A DNA stretch of 64,000 nucleotides from JBNRMW01 sp050309795 (GTDB lineage Bacteria; Bacillota_I; Bacilli_A; Erysipelotrichales; Erysipelotrichaceae). Shown here piece by piece: positions 42,378 through 51,626 of this stretch. The DNA lies in contig JBNRMW010000016.1 of NCBI GenBank assembly GCA_050309795.1, positions 186,001 to 250,000 on the forward strand, given 5' to 3'. Below the pieces are notes generated by a model. That model was not told where the DNA came from. It saw only the letters and a list, made by a program, of their open reading frames with translations, and did no database searches. Each line of letters opens with the position of its first letter. Positions within the stretch are counted from its first letter, which is position 1. Made by a program: the position numbers and the translations under genes.

Positions 42378-43109
42378 TTATACTTGATTTCTACTATCAA
42401 TTCTAGAGACATACCAATCCATTAGACTACTGAATGCTAACGAGAAAAAAACCAACCAACCGCTATAAGCTAAAATGGTCACCGTGTCTAGTTGAGCTTG
42501 AGCATAAGCTAATTGGTAGCCTATTCCATTCATTATAGCCGCCAAAACTTCAGCGTTGATTGTTGTTTTTACAGCCAGCAACGTACTGCTTTTGAACAAA
42601 GTCAACAAAGGTCGTTTAAGTAAAGGCAAAAATATTTTTCTTACATTTTCTATCGAGGTGGATCCATATAAATCAATGACTTCGCGATACTGTTGTTGAA
42701 CACGGACTAGTGCTTCCATTAAAAAATCATAAATAATAGGTAAAATAATGAGTACACCAACCAAAATAACCGAGGCTTGACGACCAAACCAAATAAGACT
42801 CATGATTAAAAAAGCGGCGATGGGTATGGTTCGGAAAACATCATTCACTGTGCCAATGAAGGGTCGTATAAATGATTGACGAAGGCTAATCAAGACAAGT
42901 AACAACGCCAAAACAAAGGCCAAAAACACGACAATGAACACACGACCAAAACTTTGAGCCAATTGCCCATAAAAACGAGGTTTTGTTAATAGTTCAACCA
43001 TCTTGTACCCTACTGTAAACGGTGTGGGTAGTAACAAATCGTTATGAACAATTAACGATCCAACTAGCCAACAACAGAGGATGATGACAAAGGAAAATAG
43101 TTTTTTCAT
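42378..43109 (-). CDS. ABC transporter permease (SsuC/TauC/ThiX-like)
   Basis: Binding-protein-dependent transport permease of 243 residues with six membrane helices and the cytosolic coupling motif (EVIDLYGSTSIENVRKIFLPLLK, in its usual EAA position). Similar permeases import sulfonates, thiamine precursors and other small organic anions. It follows the binding lipoprotein by one base. No ATPase gene is adjacent, so a shared or distant ATPase must be used. Confidence 0.88.
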   Translation of the reverse strand: MKKLFSFVIILCCWLVGSLIVHNDLLLPTPFTVGYKMVELLTKPRFYGQLAQSFGRVFIVVFLAFVLALLLVLISLRQSFIRPFIGTVNDVFRTIPIAAFLIMSLIWFGRQASVILVGVLIILPIIYDFLMEALVRVQQQYREVIDLYGSTSIENVRKIFLPLLKRPLLTLFKSSTLLAVKTTINAEVLAAIMNGIGYQLAYAQAQLDTVTILAYSGWLVFFSLAFSSLMDWYVSRIDSRNQV

Positions 43110-43110
43110 A

Positions 43111-44022
43111 TTACGGAATAAAATATTCTTCTTCTAATTGGACATCCAATGTCTCAAAAAATTGGGTTAATTGTTTTGTTATGGGCTGAGCCTTAACGAC
43201 CTCTAAAGCTAATTGATCATACGTCGCTGAAATCAAAGAAGCGCTTGGTAAACCTAGCGTTTCTAGACCAATTTCTTCTATTCGTTGTTCTAGGTTCACG
43301 GGATCCTTAATAAAGGCTTTCATTTCTTCAATCCAATACTCCATTTTTTCAGCATGTTGATGATAACTATCTGTATGAACAAAGAGTGCGGCTTGGGGAA
43401 AGTTGTCGCGACCAAAGTACTGTTGGTAGCGCTGTTGGATATCCAATAATAATTCAAGGTCTTGTCCAAGCTCTTGTGCTTTGGTAATAGTGGCTTGGGC
43501 CACTGGCATGGCCAATAAAGCCATTTGAGCTTGATTACCCAATAACATCCCTTGAGCTTGATGAACATTAGCATACCAATCGATGGTACTGTTGTCGAAT
43601 CGTGAATCTTGTTGGACGATTTGCTTAAAAACCTTACCAACAATTGCGTGTTGCCCGAAAGCAGCAATTGTGACGCTTGAAAGCTCAAAGGCATTAGGAT
43701 CTCCGACAAGATACAAATTGCCCCAAGAAATCACAGAATGAAGCTTGTACGCGGTTTTTTGGTCCTGTTGTAATTGAACTCCTAAATTAATTGGCGCAAT
43801 AATAAAATCATATTCCTTCACAGGATTCACGAAGGCTGCTTGAACAAAATCTGAGCCTGTGGTGATTTCAACCTCGATATCTTGTTGATTAAAAAGCGGG
43901 ATGGTACTCAACGACGGCGCCCCACTCGGTGAAAGAAGTTTGAGTGTTTCAGAACTTGTTGGTGATTGCCGACAACTTGCTAGTAAAAGACTCAAAACCA
44001 GAAGCTTTAAAAGTCTACGCAT
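43111..44022 (-). CDS. ABC transporter substrate-binding lipoprotein
   Basis: A lipoprotein signal (RRLLKLLVLSLLLASC, lipidated Cys near 17) precedes a two-lobed periplasmic-binding-protein fold related to NMT1/ThiY-like or SsuA proteins (LKLLSPSGAPSLSTIPLF, DFIIAPINLGVQL). About 303 residues. The ATG at 44022 overlaps the thrS stop by 8 bases (ATGCGTAG), so it is coupled to thrS; upstream in-frame starts are the thrS shadow. The substrate cannot be inferred. Confidence 0.85.
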   Translation of the reverse strand: MRRLLKLLVLSLLLASCRQSPTSSETLKLLSPSGAPSLSTIPLFNQQDIEVEITTGSDFVQAAFVNPVKEYDFIIAPINLGVQLQQDQKTAYKLHSVISWGNLYLVGDPNAFELSSVTIAAFGQHAIVGKVFKQIVQQDSRFDNSTIDWYANVHQAQGMLLGNQAQMALLAMPVAQATITKAQELGQDLELLLDIQQRYQQYFGRDNFPQAALFVHTDSYHQHAEKMEYWIEEMKAFIKDPVNLEQRIEEIGLETLGLPSASLISATYDQLALEVVKAQPITKQLTQFFETLDVQLEEEYFIP

Positions 44023-45811
44023 CCAATTCACTTGCGGCATTAATAACTTTTTCATCCACCATTTTCTTAAACCAGTGTTCGAATTCATCTAATTTCATTT
44101 CAACGGATTTTCGCGTGCCATAAAAACGCACGGTGACGCTATCGTTCTCAATCTCTCCATCACCGATAACCAATTGTAATGGAATTTTATCCATTTGAGC
44201 TTCCCGTAAACGGAAACCTAATTTTTCATTTCGATCATCAATTTCAACGCGGGCTTGGTGCTTTAATAACAACTCGCGAACTTTAAGCGCATGGTGTTGA
44301 TGGTGTTGGGGATGAATCGGTAAAATGGTCGCTTGTTGAAAAGCCAGCCATAATGGAAATGCGCCTTTATATTGTTCGATAAGATACGCAACAAAGCGCT
44401 CCATCGTTGAAACGACGCCACGATGAATAACCACTGGACGGTGATCTTTGCTACCATCTTCACCAACATAGGTTAGATCAAAACGTTCAGGTAGTAAAAA
44501 GTCGAGTTGAATCGTTGATAAAGTTTCTTCGCTACCTAAAGCCGTCCGAACTTGAATATCTAATTTTGGTCCGTAAAAGGCTGCTTCACCAACCGCTTCG
44601 GTGTATTCTAAATCGGTTTCATCCATGGCGGATTTGATCATCGCTTCAGCCTTGTCCCACATTTCGTCGTCGTCAAAATACTTTTCTTTATTTTCAGGAT
44701 CTCGGTAAGACAATCTAAAACTGTAGTCCTCGAAGTGAAAATCTGCATATACTTCTCGTACCAGTTCCAAGGTCCGTAAAAATTCTTCTTTGATTTGATC
44801 GGGACGCACAAAAATATGAGCATCATTTAGGGTCATTTCCCGAACGCGCTGTAAACCGGAGAGACCCCCGCTTTTTTCATAACGGTGCATCATCCCTAAT
44901 TCAGCAATTCGAATCGGCAATTCTCGATAAGAATGTAAATCTTGTTTGTAGATTTCCATATGGTGCGGGCAGTTCATCGGTCTCAAAACTAATTGTTCAC
45001 CATCGCCCATATCCATTGGTGGAAACATGTCTTCATGATAATGATCCCAGTGTCCAGATTTTTTATATAAATCGACATTCGCCATAATTGGCGTATAGAC
45101 ATGTTGATAACCTAGGGAGATTTCTTTATCGGTAATATAGCGTTCAATAATCCGGCGAATTGTTGCTCCTCGCGGTTTCCAAAACGGCAGCCCTTGCCCC
45201 ACTTCAGGTAGGACAAAAAACAAATCCAGTTCTTTTCCAAGTTTGCGGTGATCGCGCTGTTTAGCTTCCTCTATGCGGTTTAGATAATCATCTAATCCTG
45301 CTTGGTCGGGAAAACTAAATCCATAAATACGCTGTAACATTTTATTACTGGAATCACCCTTCCAGTAGGCTCCAGCAACTTTGTGGAGTTTGAAATGCTT
45401 CATCACCCGCGTGGATTCGACATGAGGTCCACGACAAAGGTCTTCCCATTCTCCCTGTTTATAGACTGAAATAATTTCATCTTCCTGGTCTAAGCGTTCA
45501 ATTAAGTCGAGTTTATATTCATCATCCTTAAAGCGTTCTAACGCTTCTTCTTTGCTGATTTCTTCTCGATAAATACGCTTGTTTTCCTTGGAAATCTTTT
45601 TCATCATTTTTTCGATTTCTGGTAAATCTGCTTCTGATATAACCGCATCACCTACATCGACGTCGTAGTAAAAGCCTTCTTCAACGACGGGACCCACCCA
45701 GAATTTAGCCTGTGGGTATAAGCGCTTAATTGCATGAGCCATTAAATGCGCTGTTGAATGATTTAAATCATGTAACTGTGGATCAGTTCTAAAATCAATA
45801 CCGAAACTCAT
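44015..45811 (-). CDS. thrS: Threonine-tRNA ligase lacking the N-terminal TGS domain
   Basis: Class II synthetase. Instead of the usual TGS domain (about 60 residues) the protein starts directly before the editing domain: HSTAH at 18-22 and the second HxxC-type element CRGPHVEST. The catalytic core (VLRPMNCPHHMEIYK, LRVREMTLNDAHIF-type motif QRVREMTLNDAHIF) and the anticodon-binding domain are complete. 598 residues against the usual 640. ATG at 45811 follows GGAGG; upstream codons belong to the T-box leader. Confidence 0.95.
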   Translation of the reverse strand: MSFGIDFRTDPQLHDLNHSTAHLMAHAIKRLYPQAKFWVGPVVEEGFYYDVDVGDAVISEADLPEIEKMMKKISKENKRIYREEISKEEALERFKDDEYKLDLIERLDQEDEIISVYKQGEWEDLCRGPHVESTRVMKHFKLHKVAGAYWKGDSSNKMLQRIYGFSFPDQAGLDDYLNRIEEAKQRDHRKLGKELDLFFVLPEVGQGLPFWKPRGATIRRIIERYITDKEISLGYQHVYTPIMANVDLYKKSGHWDHYHEDMFPPMDMGDGEQLVLRPMNCPHHMEIYKQDLHSYRELPIRIAELGMMHRYEKSGGLSGLQRVREMTLNDAHIFVRPDQIKEEFLRTLELVREVYADFHFEDYSFRLSYRDPENKEKYFDDDEMWDKAEAMIKSAMDETDLEYTEAVGEAAFYGPKLDIQVRTALGSEETLSTIQLDFLLPERFDLTYVGEDGSKDHRPVVIHRGVVSTMERFVAYLIEQYKGAFPLWLAFQQATILPIHPQHHQHHALKVRELLLKHQARVEIDDRNEKLGFRLREAQMDKIPLQLVIGDGEIENDSVTVRFYGTRKSVEMKLDEFEHWFKKMVDEKVINAASELDA

Positions 45812-45826
45812 AATGTACTTACCTCC

Positions 45827-46036
45827 ATAAAAAAATCTCTCAGTCAAAGGACGAGAGATCGCGGTACCACCTTTATTCACATAAAAATATGTGCACTTTA
45901 ACTTGTTAACGCCAAGCGTACGGGAATATTTCCAGAACCTTGAGTAGTAATTTTAAGGCTGCGCATTAAACTCACACCAACCGTCTAACTCTCTGCATTG
46001 AAGCGATTAAAATCGTGTCTCAAGTATTTCTTATAT
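45827..46036 (-). promoter_or_regulatory. T-box riboswitch (Thr) upstream of thrS
   Basis: The T-box AAAGGTGGTACCGCG ends at 45860. ATCTCTC and GAGAGAT (45859..45835) form the terminator stem, followed by seven T. An ACU codon within TTACTACTC (45948..45943) is a plausible Thr specifier. Confidence 0.93.
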
Positions 46037-46041
46037 ATCGT

Positions 46042-46070
46042 AGTATAGCAAAATAATTTAATCGATTCAA
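46042..46070 (-). promoter_or_regulatory. Sigma-A promoter of thrS
   Basis: TTGAAT (46070..46065), 17-base spacer, TATACT (46047..46042) with TG extension (TGCTATACT). It starts 6 bases after the stop of the lactonase gene. Confidence 0.8.
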
Positions 46071-46075
46071 TCGAT

Positions 46076-47053
46076 TTACAGAATTTCGGCTAAACAGACA
46101 CTCTCTTCACAAAAGGCTTCCATCACCCATTTTAAATAGCCTTGTTGTTGGTCCACTTCAAAGACACTCACATTATCCGTATCTTTAGTCGCCACAAGTA
46201 AATAGCGTTGATCCTCGGTTAAAAGGATGTCGCGGGGATGTTGACCATGCGCATCAATTTCTTGAATTTTTTCCAAAAGTCGTTGATCTCCAATCTTAAA
46301 TACAGAGATTTGGTCTTGACCACGAATAGAAGTATAAATAAATCGGCGATCTTTTGACAATTGAATCGCTGCTGAAGTTGAATTCTCCTTCTTTTCATCA
46401 ACGGTATCGATGATCTGCAACAACTCCCCTTTTGAATCTGAAAGTTTAAACACCGCCAATTGATGGCTATATTCACCTAAACAGTAAATATATTCGTCAA
46501 CAGCCACGAGATGACGCGGGCCAAACCCTTCTGGAAAAACTAATTCAAATAAAAACTTAAAATCAGCCTCAACATCGTATATCTTAATCCGATCAATACC
46601 CAAATCTACCACATACAACCATTCGTCTTGTTCACAAAACACGGCTTGATGGACATGGGAATTTGTTTTTGGTTCAACAACTTTTCGATACGGTTCATAT
46701 GTTTCACCCTGTTTTTGATAAATCGTAAAACAACCTTCATGATAATTTGAACTCACAAGCCATTGACCATCGTTAGATAGTTCAACATGTGCCGGAGAAC
46801 TCTTTTCATTCATGTGGACAAACTGTTTAGGATTCAATCCTTTTTCATCAACTTCATAAATCATCACCCCAGCGTTCCCATCAACTTCCGCCGAACTAAT
46901 AACCTGATGATTACGATAAATTAAATACGTCGGACGCAAGATTTCTGCCACTAAATGACGTTCGCTTTCTTGTTTTTCGGGATTAATCGATAATTGATAA
47001 ATTCCTTTTCCGTTTTTTCTGGTATAACTTCCAACGATGAATTGATAATTCAT
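46076..47053 (-). CDS. Lactonase family protein (6-phosphogluconolactonase, YkgB/Pgl type)
   Basis: Seven-bladed beta-propeller related to the cyclic isomerase type of Pgl. Repeats with NYHEG, HVHQAVF, FGPRHLVA and HPRDILL map to successive blades, and the start FIVGSYTR is typical. 325 residues. It overlaps the M29 peptidase gene by 4 bases and is the last gene of the polA-to-pgl run. Whether it serves the pentose phosphate pathway is inferred from the family. Confidence 0.87.
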   Translation of the reverse strand: MNYQFIVGSYTRKNGKGIYQLSINPEKQESERHLVAEILRPTYLIYRNHQVISSAEVDGNAGVMIYEVDEKGLNPKQFVHMNEKSSPAHVELSNDGQWLVSSNYHEGCFTIYQKQGETYEPYRKVVEPKTNSHVHQAVFCEQDEWLYVVDLGIDRIKIYDVEADFKFLFELVFPEGFGPRHLVAVDEYIYCLGEYSHQLAVFKLSDSKGELLQIIDTVDEKKENSTSAAIQLSKDRRFIYTSIRGQDQISVFKIGDQRLLEKIQEIDAHGQHPRDILLTEDQRYLLVATKDTDNVSVFEVDQQQGYLKWVMEAFCEESVCLAEIL

Positions 47054-48291
47054 TTTAAAACAAAATTCCCTTCTTCAAAGACATTAACATACTGACCATC
47101 GTAGGTTTCTCCTACAATTTTCAGATCTGGCGTTCCAAACATAAAATCGACATGTTGACCGGAAACATTCATTCCTGCCTTTACAAGTTGTTCTTGAGTC
47201 ATGTTTTTAGAATCTTTAAGATTCATCGGATAAGCTGCACCCAAGGCCATATGACAAGAGGCATTTTCATCAAATAAGGTATTGTAAAATAAGATCCCCA
47301 TTTCTGAAATTGGTGAATGATGTGAAATTAAAGCAATCTCACCTAAGCGGCTACTACCTTCGTCCGTTTCGACAATTTCGGTTAGTACCTCCCGATGGGT
47401 TTTCGCATCATAATCAACGACTTTTCCATCTTTAAATTTTACCCAAAAGTCTTCGACAAGCCGACCGGAGTAGGCCAAGGGCATCGACGCATACACAATC
47501 CCATCAACCCGCATCGGATCTGGCATGGTAAACGATTCTTCCGTTGGCATATTTGGATTAAAGACCACGTCATTTAAAGCCTTTTCGCTACCCCCTGCCC
47601 AATGGTGATTTTTAATCAGACCGACATGGATATCGGTGCCTAATCCATTGGTAAAATGCAAGGTTTTAAAATTATACTTATTCAAAATTTCATTTTGAGC
47701 GTGCAGCTGTTGATTATGTTGTTGCCAACGTGTGAGTGGATCGCTTTCCAGGTCCACCCGACAAGCCTTCAATATGGCCTTGAAAAGGTCTTCTTGAGGT
47801 GTTGTTGATTCTGGGAAGACAATCTTTGCCCATTCTTCGCTAGGTACGGCTACAATACTCCACTGTGCCGTGTTCGCCATCGAATATTGTCTAAAGGCTT
47901 TAATGACCGCTTCTTTTTGTTGAGCCATCATGGCTCGTTGAAGTTTTTCTGGATCCACACCAGCCATCACCCCTGGAGGTGAAGACACAATGACAAGTCG
48001 TGCGTAATGATGGTCCATTAAATGTTGTAAACGATTCAAGGTCCAGCCAGGGATGGTTTCTAATTCTTCGACTTCTTCATTTAAATAACTCAGACGACTC
48101 ACGTGATCATCTTTCCATTGAACCGAAACCGAGCGAGCACCAGCCGCATAGGCTTGGGCCACGCAGAGACGAACAAAATAATTCGCCTCCGTATTTGCTT
48201 GAATAAGGACATATTGACCTTTTTGAACATTTAGTCCCGTTTGAATCGCCAACTGCGCATATTTTTCGAGTAGTGTTTGATCTATTTTCAT
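47050..48291 (-). CDS. Aminopeptidase, M29 family (AmpS/PepS)
   Basis: Metal-dependent cytosolic aminopeptidase. 413 residues with the family elements TNGLGTDIHVGL, NMPTEESFTMPDP (metal glutamate), DEGSSRLGEIAL, CHMALGAAYP and HVDFMFG. ATG at 48291, one base after the glk stop, gives MKIDQTLLEKYAQLA; the upstream open frame is a shadow of glk. Its place between glk and the lactonase is not explained by pathway. Confidence 0.92.
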   Translation of the reverse strand: MKIDQTLLEKYAQLAIQTGLNVQKGQYVLIQANTEANYFVRLCVAQAYAAGARSVSVQWKDDHVSRLSYLNEEVEELETIPGWTLNRLQHLMDHHYARLVIVSSPPGVMAGVDPEKLQRAMMAQQKEAVIKAFRQYSMANTAQWSIVAVPSEEWAKIVFPESTTPQEDLFKAILKACRVDLESDPLTRWQQHNQQLHAQNEILNKYNFKTLHFTNGLGTDIHVGLIKNHHWAGGSEKALNDVVFNPNMPTEESFTMPDPMRVDGIVYASMPLAYSGRLVEDFWVKFKDGKVVDYDAKTHREVLTEIVETDEGSSRLGEIALISHHSPISEMGILFYNTLFDENASCHMALGAAYPMNLKDSKNMTQEQLVKAGMNVSGQHVDFMFGTPDLKIVGETYDGQYVNVFEEGNFVLK

Positions 48292-48292
48292 G

Positions 48293-49192
48293 TTATTTAC
48301 CATGCGATACCGGCAACATCGCTGCCCCAATTATCCCTGGTTCAGCTAATTGAGCCAACACAATATCGACATTTTTCATCCCTTCATGTACGTGTTGATT
48401 ATAGTATTCTTTGACTTTATCAAAATAAATATCGGCCGATTTGGAAACGCCTCCCCCAATGACAAAAATATGAGGATCGACGACATGAGCAATTAAGGAA
48501 AGCCCGACCGCAAAATCTTTAGACATTTGTTCGACGATCTCGATCGCTTTTAGATGTCCTTGTTTGTACAAATCAAACAGTTCGCGACCACTTTCGATTT
48601 TTGGATCAATTTCCTGTTGAGCTTTATGAACTAAGGCTGTTCCGGAAGCTAAGTTTTCCAAAGCACCAACATTGAGATGATTTACCTTCGGTGCTCGGGG
48701 ATCAATGATCAAGTTAGCAACTTCGCCGGCATAGCCATGCTTGCCAGAGACCGCTTGACCGTTGACGATTATACCTGCACCAATACCCGTACTATGGGTC
48801 ACATAAACCACGACAGGTAGCCCAGCTCCAGCGCCAACCAAGGCCTCCGCTAAACCCGCTACATTGGCATCGTTATCCATATAGACGGGTAAATTTGTAA
48901 AGGCTTCTAAGCGTTTAACTAAAGGGAATTTAGCTAAGGCTGGAATATTGGTCGCCATATTCAACCATCCTTTTTCCTGATCTACCGGACCTGGAACACA
49001 AATCCCAATACCAAGGCAATGTTCTAAAGTTCCTAGTTCTTCGATGGTGTCGCAAATGTTTTTAAAAATCGTTTCAGCTGATTCTTTCGCTAAGGAAGGA
49101 TTTTGTTTAACATCTAATATTTTTCCTTCTTTGCTCACTTTTGCAACACGTACATTGGTCCCACCTAAATCAATTCCTAGATAATAATTCAT
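48293..49192 (-). CDS. glk: ROK family glucokinase, lacking the Cys zinc motif
   Basis: ATP-dependent sugar kinase. The phosphate motif LGIDLGGTNVRV (5-16) and the central DNDANVAGLAE are clear. ROK proteins usually carry a CxCGxxGCxE zinc site after the GE-H segment; here GYAGEVANLIIDPRAPKVNH is followed by LNVGALENLASG without cysteines. 299 residues. Its ATG shares one base with the pyk stop (TAATG). With pfkA and pyk it forms a glycolytic control cluster. Substrate other than glucose cannot be excluded. Confidence 0.87.
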   Translation of the reverse strand: MNYYLGIDLGGTNVRVAKVSKEGKILDVKQNPSLAKESAETIFKNICDTIEELGTLEHCLGIGICVPGPVDQEKGWLNMATNIPALAKFPLVKRLEAFTNLPVYMDNDANVAGLAEALVGAGAGLPVVVYVTHSTGIGAGIIVNGQAVSGKHGYAGEVANLIIDPRAPKVNHLNVGALENLASGTALVHKAQQEIDPKIESGRELFDLYKQGHLKAIEIVEQMSKDFAVGLSLIAHVVDPHIFVIGGGVSKSADIYFDKVKEYYNQHVHEGMKNVDIVLAQLAEPGIIGAAMLPVSHGK

Positions 49193-50616
49193 TATTTTAC
49201 CTCCACTATTTTCATCATATTTGTTGTGCCGGTTCCGGTTGGATAACCAGCCGTAACAATGACATACGAGCCCGGTTTAATATGGAAACGCTTCGCCACC
49301 GCACTGGCTAATTCGTCGTCATTATACATATCGTTTTGAACTTCAGAGTAAATCGGAAATACTCCCCAATTACAGGCTAAAGAAGTCACGACTTCTCGCG
49401 AAAAAGTCACCGCAAAAATAGGTACTGCCGGACGATACTTGGCGATTCGACGCGCCGTTGAACCCGAAGAGGTAAAAGCAACAATGGCTTCGACTTTATC
49501 AATGTTTAACGCCGATTCGGACACTGCCATGCCGATTGAATCTTGAATCGTTCGATGAGAAGTGAGAATACTTTTTCGTAAATTTTCTCGATATTCAATG
49601 ATTTTTTCGACCTCTGTAGCAATGGTTGCCATGGTTTCTACCGCTTGTTCAGGGTAGGCACCAACTGCTGTCTCTCCGGATAACATGATCGCATCCGTTC
49701 CATCTAAGATGGCATTAGCTACATCTGAAGCTTCTGCTCGGGTCGGGGTTGGATTGGACATCATCGATTCCAACATATGCGTTGCGGTAATGACCGGTTT
49801 TCCCCAACCATTTGCTTTTTCAATCATTTTCTTTTGGTAAAGTGGAACAAGTTGTGGTTCAACCTCAAGCCCTAAATCCCCACGTGCGACCATAATGCCA
49901 TCGGCTACTTCTAGAATGTCATCTAAATTATCAAAACCTTCTTGGTTTTCAATTTTAGCAATAATTTGAGTCTTCCAACCACAATCTTCGGTGATGGCAC
50001 GTATCGCTAAAATATCTTCTCGACGTCGAGCAAATGAAACCGCAATATAATCCACCTTCATTTTACAAGCGAAACGAATATCTTGTTCATCGACTTCTGA
50101 AACAAAAGGCATCGACAACTTAACGCCAGGAACGATGCAACCTTTTCGGGTTTTAATGACTCCAAAATTAGCGACTTCACACAAAATTTCGCCTTGTCCA
50201 TTGTTTTCTAAAATATTTAATCGAATCTTCCCATCATCAACTAAAATATAATCGCCAGCTTTAACATCATCAAAGAATTCTTTGTTATTGACACTAAAGC
50301 GTTCGTTATTACCAACCACTCGCTGACGAACAATGCGCACACGATCACCCGTCACAAAGTTGACGTTATCATTTTCCATTTCATCGACGCGAATTTCTGG
50401 ACCTTTCGTATCCATCATAATGGCTAAGGGATACCCTTTTTCCATTCCAACTTGACGGACTAAAGCCATTCGTCGTTCGTGATTTTCGTATACATCATGG
50501 GAAAAATTGAATCGCACAATATTCATCCCTTTAGCAGCTAAGCTATGGAGCATATCGTAGCTATCCGTGGCTGGACCAATGGTACAAACAATTTTCGTTT
50601 TATGATTTATTTTCAA
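49192..50616 (-). CDS. pyk: Pyruvate kinase
   Basis: Makes ATP and pyruvate from PEP and ADP. KIVCTIGPAT near the start, MMDTKGPEIR (near 67-76), IENQEGFDNLDDIL, MVARGDLGLEV and ITATHMLESM are the catalytic motifs. 474 residues, without the extra C-terminal PEP-utiliser domain seen in Bacillus. One base separates it from pfkA, the classic pfkA-pyk pair. Confidence 0.97.
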   Translation of the reverse strand: MKINHKTKIVCTIGPATDSYDMLHSLAAKGMNIVRFNFSHDVYENHERRMALVRQVGMEKGYPLAIMMDTKGPEIRVDEMENDNVNFVTGDRVRIVRQRVVGNNERFSVNNKEFFDDVKAGDYILVDDGKIRLNILENNGQGEILCEVANFGVIKTRKGCIVPGVKLSMPFVSEVDEQDIRFACKMKVDYIAVSFARRREDILAIRAITEDCGWKTQIIAKIENQEGFDNLDDILEVADGIMVARGDLGLEVEPQLVPLYQKKMIEKANGWGKPVITATHMLESMMSNPTPTRAEASDVANAILDGTDAIMLSGETAVGAYPEQAVETMATIATEVEKIIEYRENLRKSILTSHRTIQDSIGMAVSESALNIDKVEAIVAFTSSGSTARRIAKYRPAVPIFAVTFSREVVTSLACNWGVFPIYSEVQNDMYNDDELASAVAKRFHIKPGSYVIVTAGYPTGTGTTNMMKIVEVK

Positions 50617-50617
50617 T

Positions 50618-51577
50618 TTAAATCAACCTTTCCAATAATTTGAATAAAGGTTCTCGGCTGGCGGGTTCCATACTCACCGCTTCGGTTATGTCGAGTGCTT
50701 CAAGTTTATTATCAATTGTATTAACACAGAGCCCCCCTTTTCCTTCCGCAATTAATTGAACCGCATAATCCCCCATCCGTGAAGCCAACATCCGATCGGT
50801 TGCTGTTGGTGCTCCACCCCGTTGGATATGTCCAAGAACAGTGGCTCGTCCCGAAAATCCGGTACGTGAACTAATCGCTTTCGCCAATTCATTAACATCT
50901 GTAATTTTTTCTGAAATAATGACAATCGCGTGATGCTTTTTCTTAACATTTTCAATTTCATTAAGACGGATAATGGTTTCATCCAAATCGAATCCTGTTT
51001 CTTTGGTAATGACCATTTCTGCTCCTGAGGTAATTCCCGACCAAATGGCTAAATCACCACAATGGTTGCCCATAACTTCCACAACAAAACAGCGGTGATG
51101 GGAACTAGAGGTATCGCGTAGCTTGGCTATGTTTTCAACAATCGTCATCAACGCAGTATCAAATCCAATGGAAAAATCCGTTGACACAACATCGTTGTCA
51201 ATGGTTCCTGGAATAGAAATACAATTAATCCCTAAATCCGTTAAAGCTTTCGCCCCTTTATAGGTTCCATCTCCACCAATACAAACCAAAGCTTCAATAC
51301 CTTTATATTTTAAAATCTTCACGGCATGTTTTTGAACGTCAAGATTTTTAAATTCTTCTGAGCGTGCAGAACCTAAAATAGTCCCACCACGAATAATAAT
51401 CTCCGAAACGGAGGAACGATTCATTAAACTCATGTCGTTATGAATCAATCCTCGATATCCATCACGGATTCCGTAGACTTCCCATCCGCGATAGAGTGCT
51501 GAACGTACGACTGATCGGATGGCTGCGTTCATACCAGGGGCGTCGCCTCCTGAAGTTAATACTCCAATTTTTTTCAT
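50618..51577 (-). CDS. pfkA: ATP-dependent 6-phosphofructokinase
   Basis: Committed step of glycolysis. LTSGGDAPGMNAAIR (7-21), GGDGTYKGA (near 103) and the catalytic PGTIDNDV (near 124) are present. 319 residues, the standard length of the bacterial allosteric enzyme. GGGAGAGGAAAAA precedes the ATG and a TG-extended TAGAAT lies upstream, so the glycolytic genes could have their own promoter within the polA-dnaI run. Confidence 0.97.
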   Translation of the reverse strand: MKKIGVLTSGGDAPGMNAAIRSVVRSALYRGWEVYGIRDGYRGLIHNDMSLMNRSSVSEIIIRGGTILGSARSEEFKNLDVQKHAVKILKYKGIEALVCIGGDGTYKGAKALTDLGINCISIPGTIDNDVVSTDFSIGFDTALMTIVENIAKLRDTSSSHHRCFVVEVMGNHCGDLAIWSGITSGAEMVITKETGFDLDETIIRLNEIENVKKKHHAIVIISEKITDVNELAKAISSRTGFSGRATVLGHIQRGGAPTATDRMLASRMGDYAVQLIAEGKGGLCVNTIDNKLEALDITEAVSMEPASREPLFKLLERLI

Positions 51578-51626
51578 TTTTTCCTCTCCCTTATCTTCTA
51601 TTCTATCATGAAGTAAGGACTCTCTC

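Noticed and set aside
43320..43709. 129-residue alternative frame inside the substrate-binding protein gene
   Set aside because: Composition is unlike a protein and the main frame has a clear lipobox and fold.
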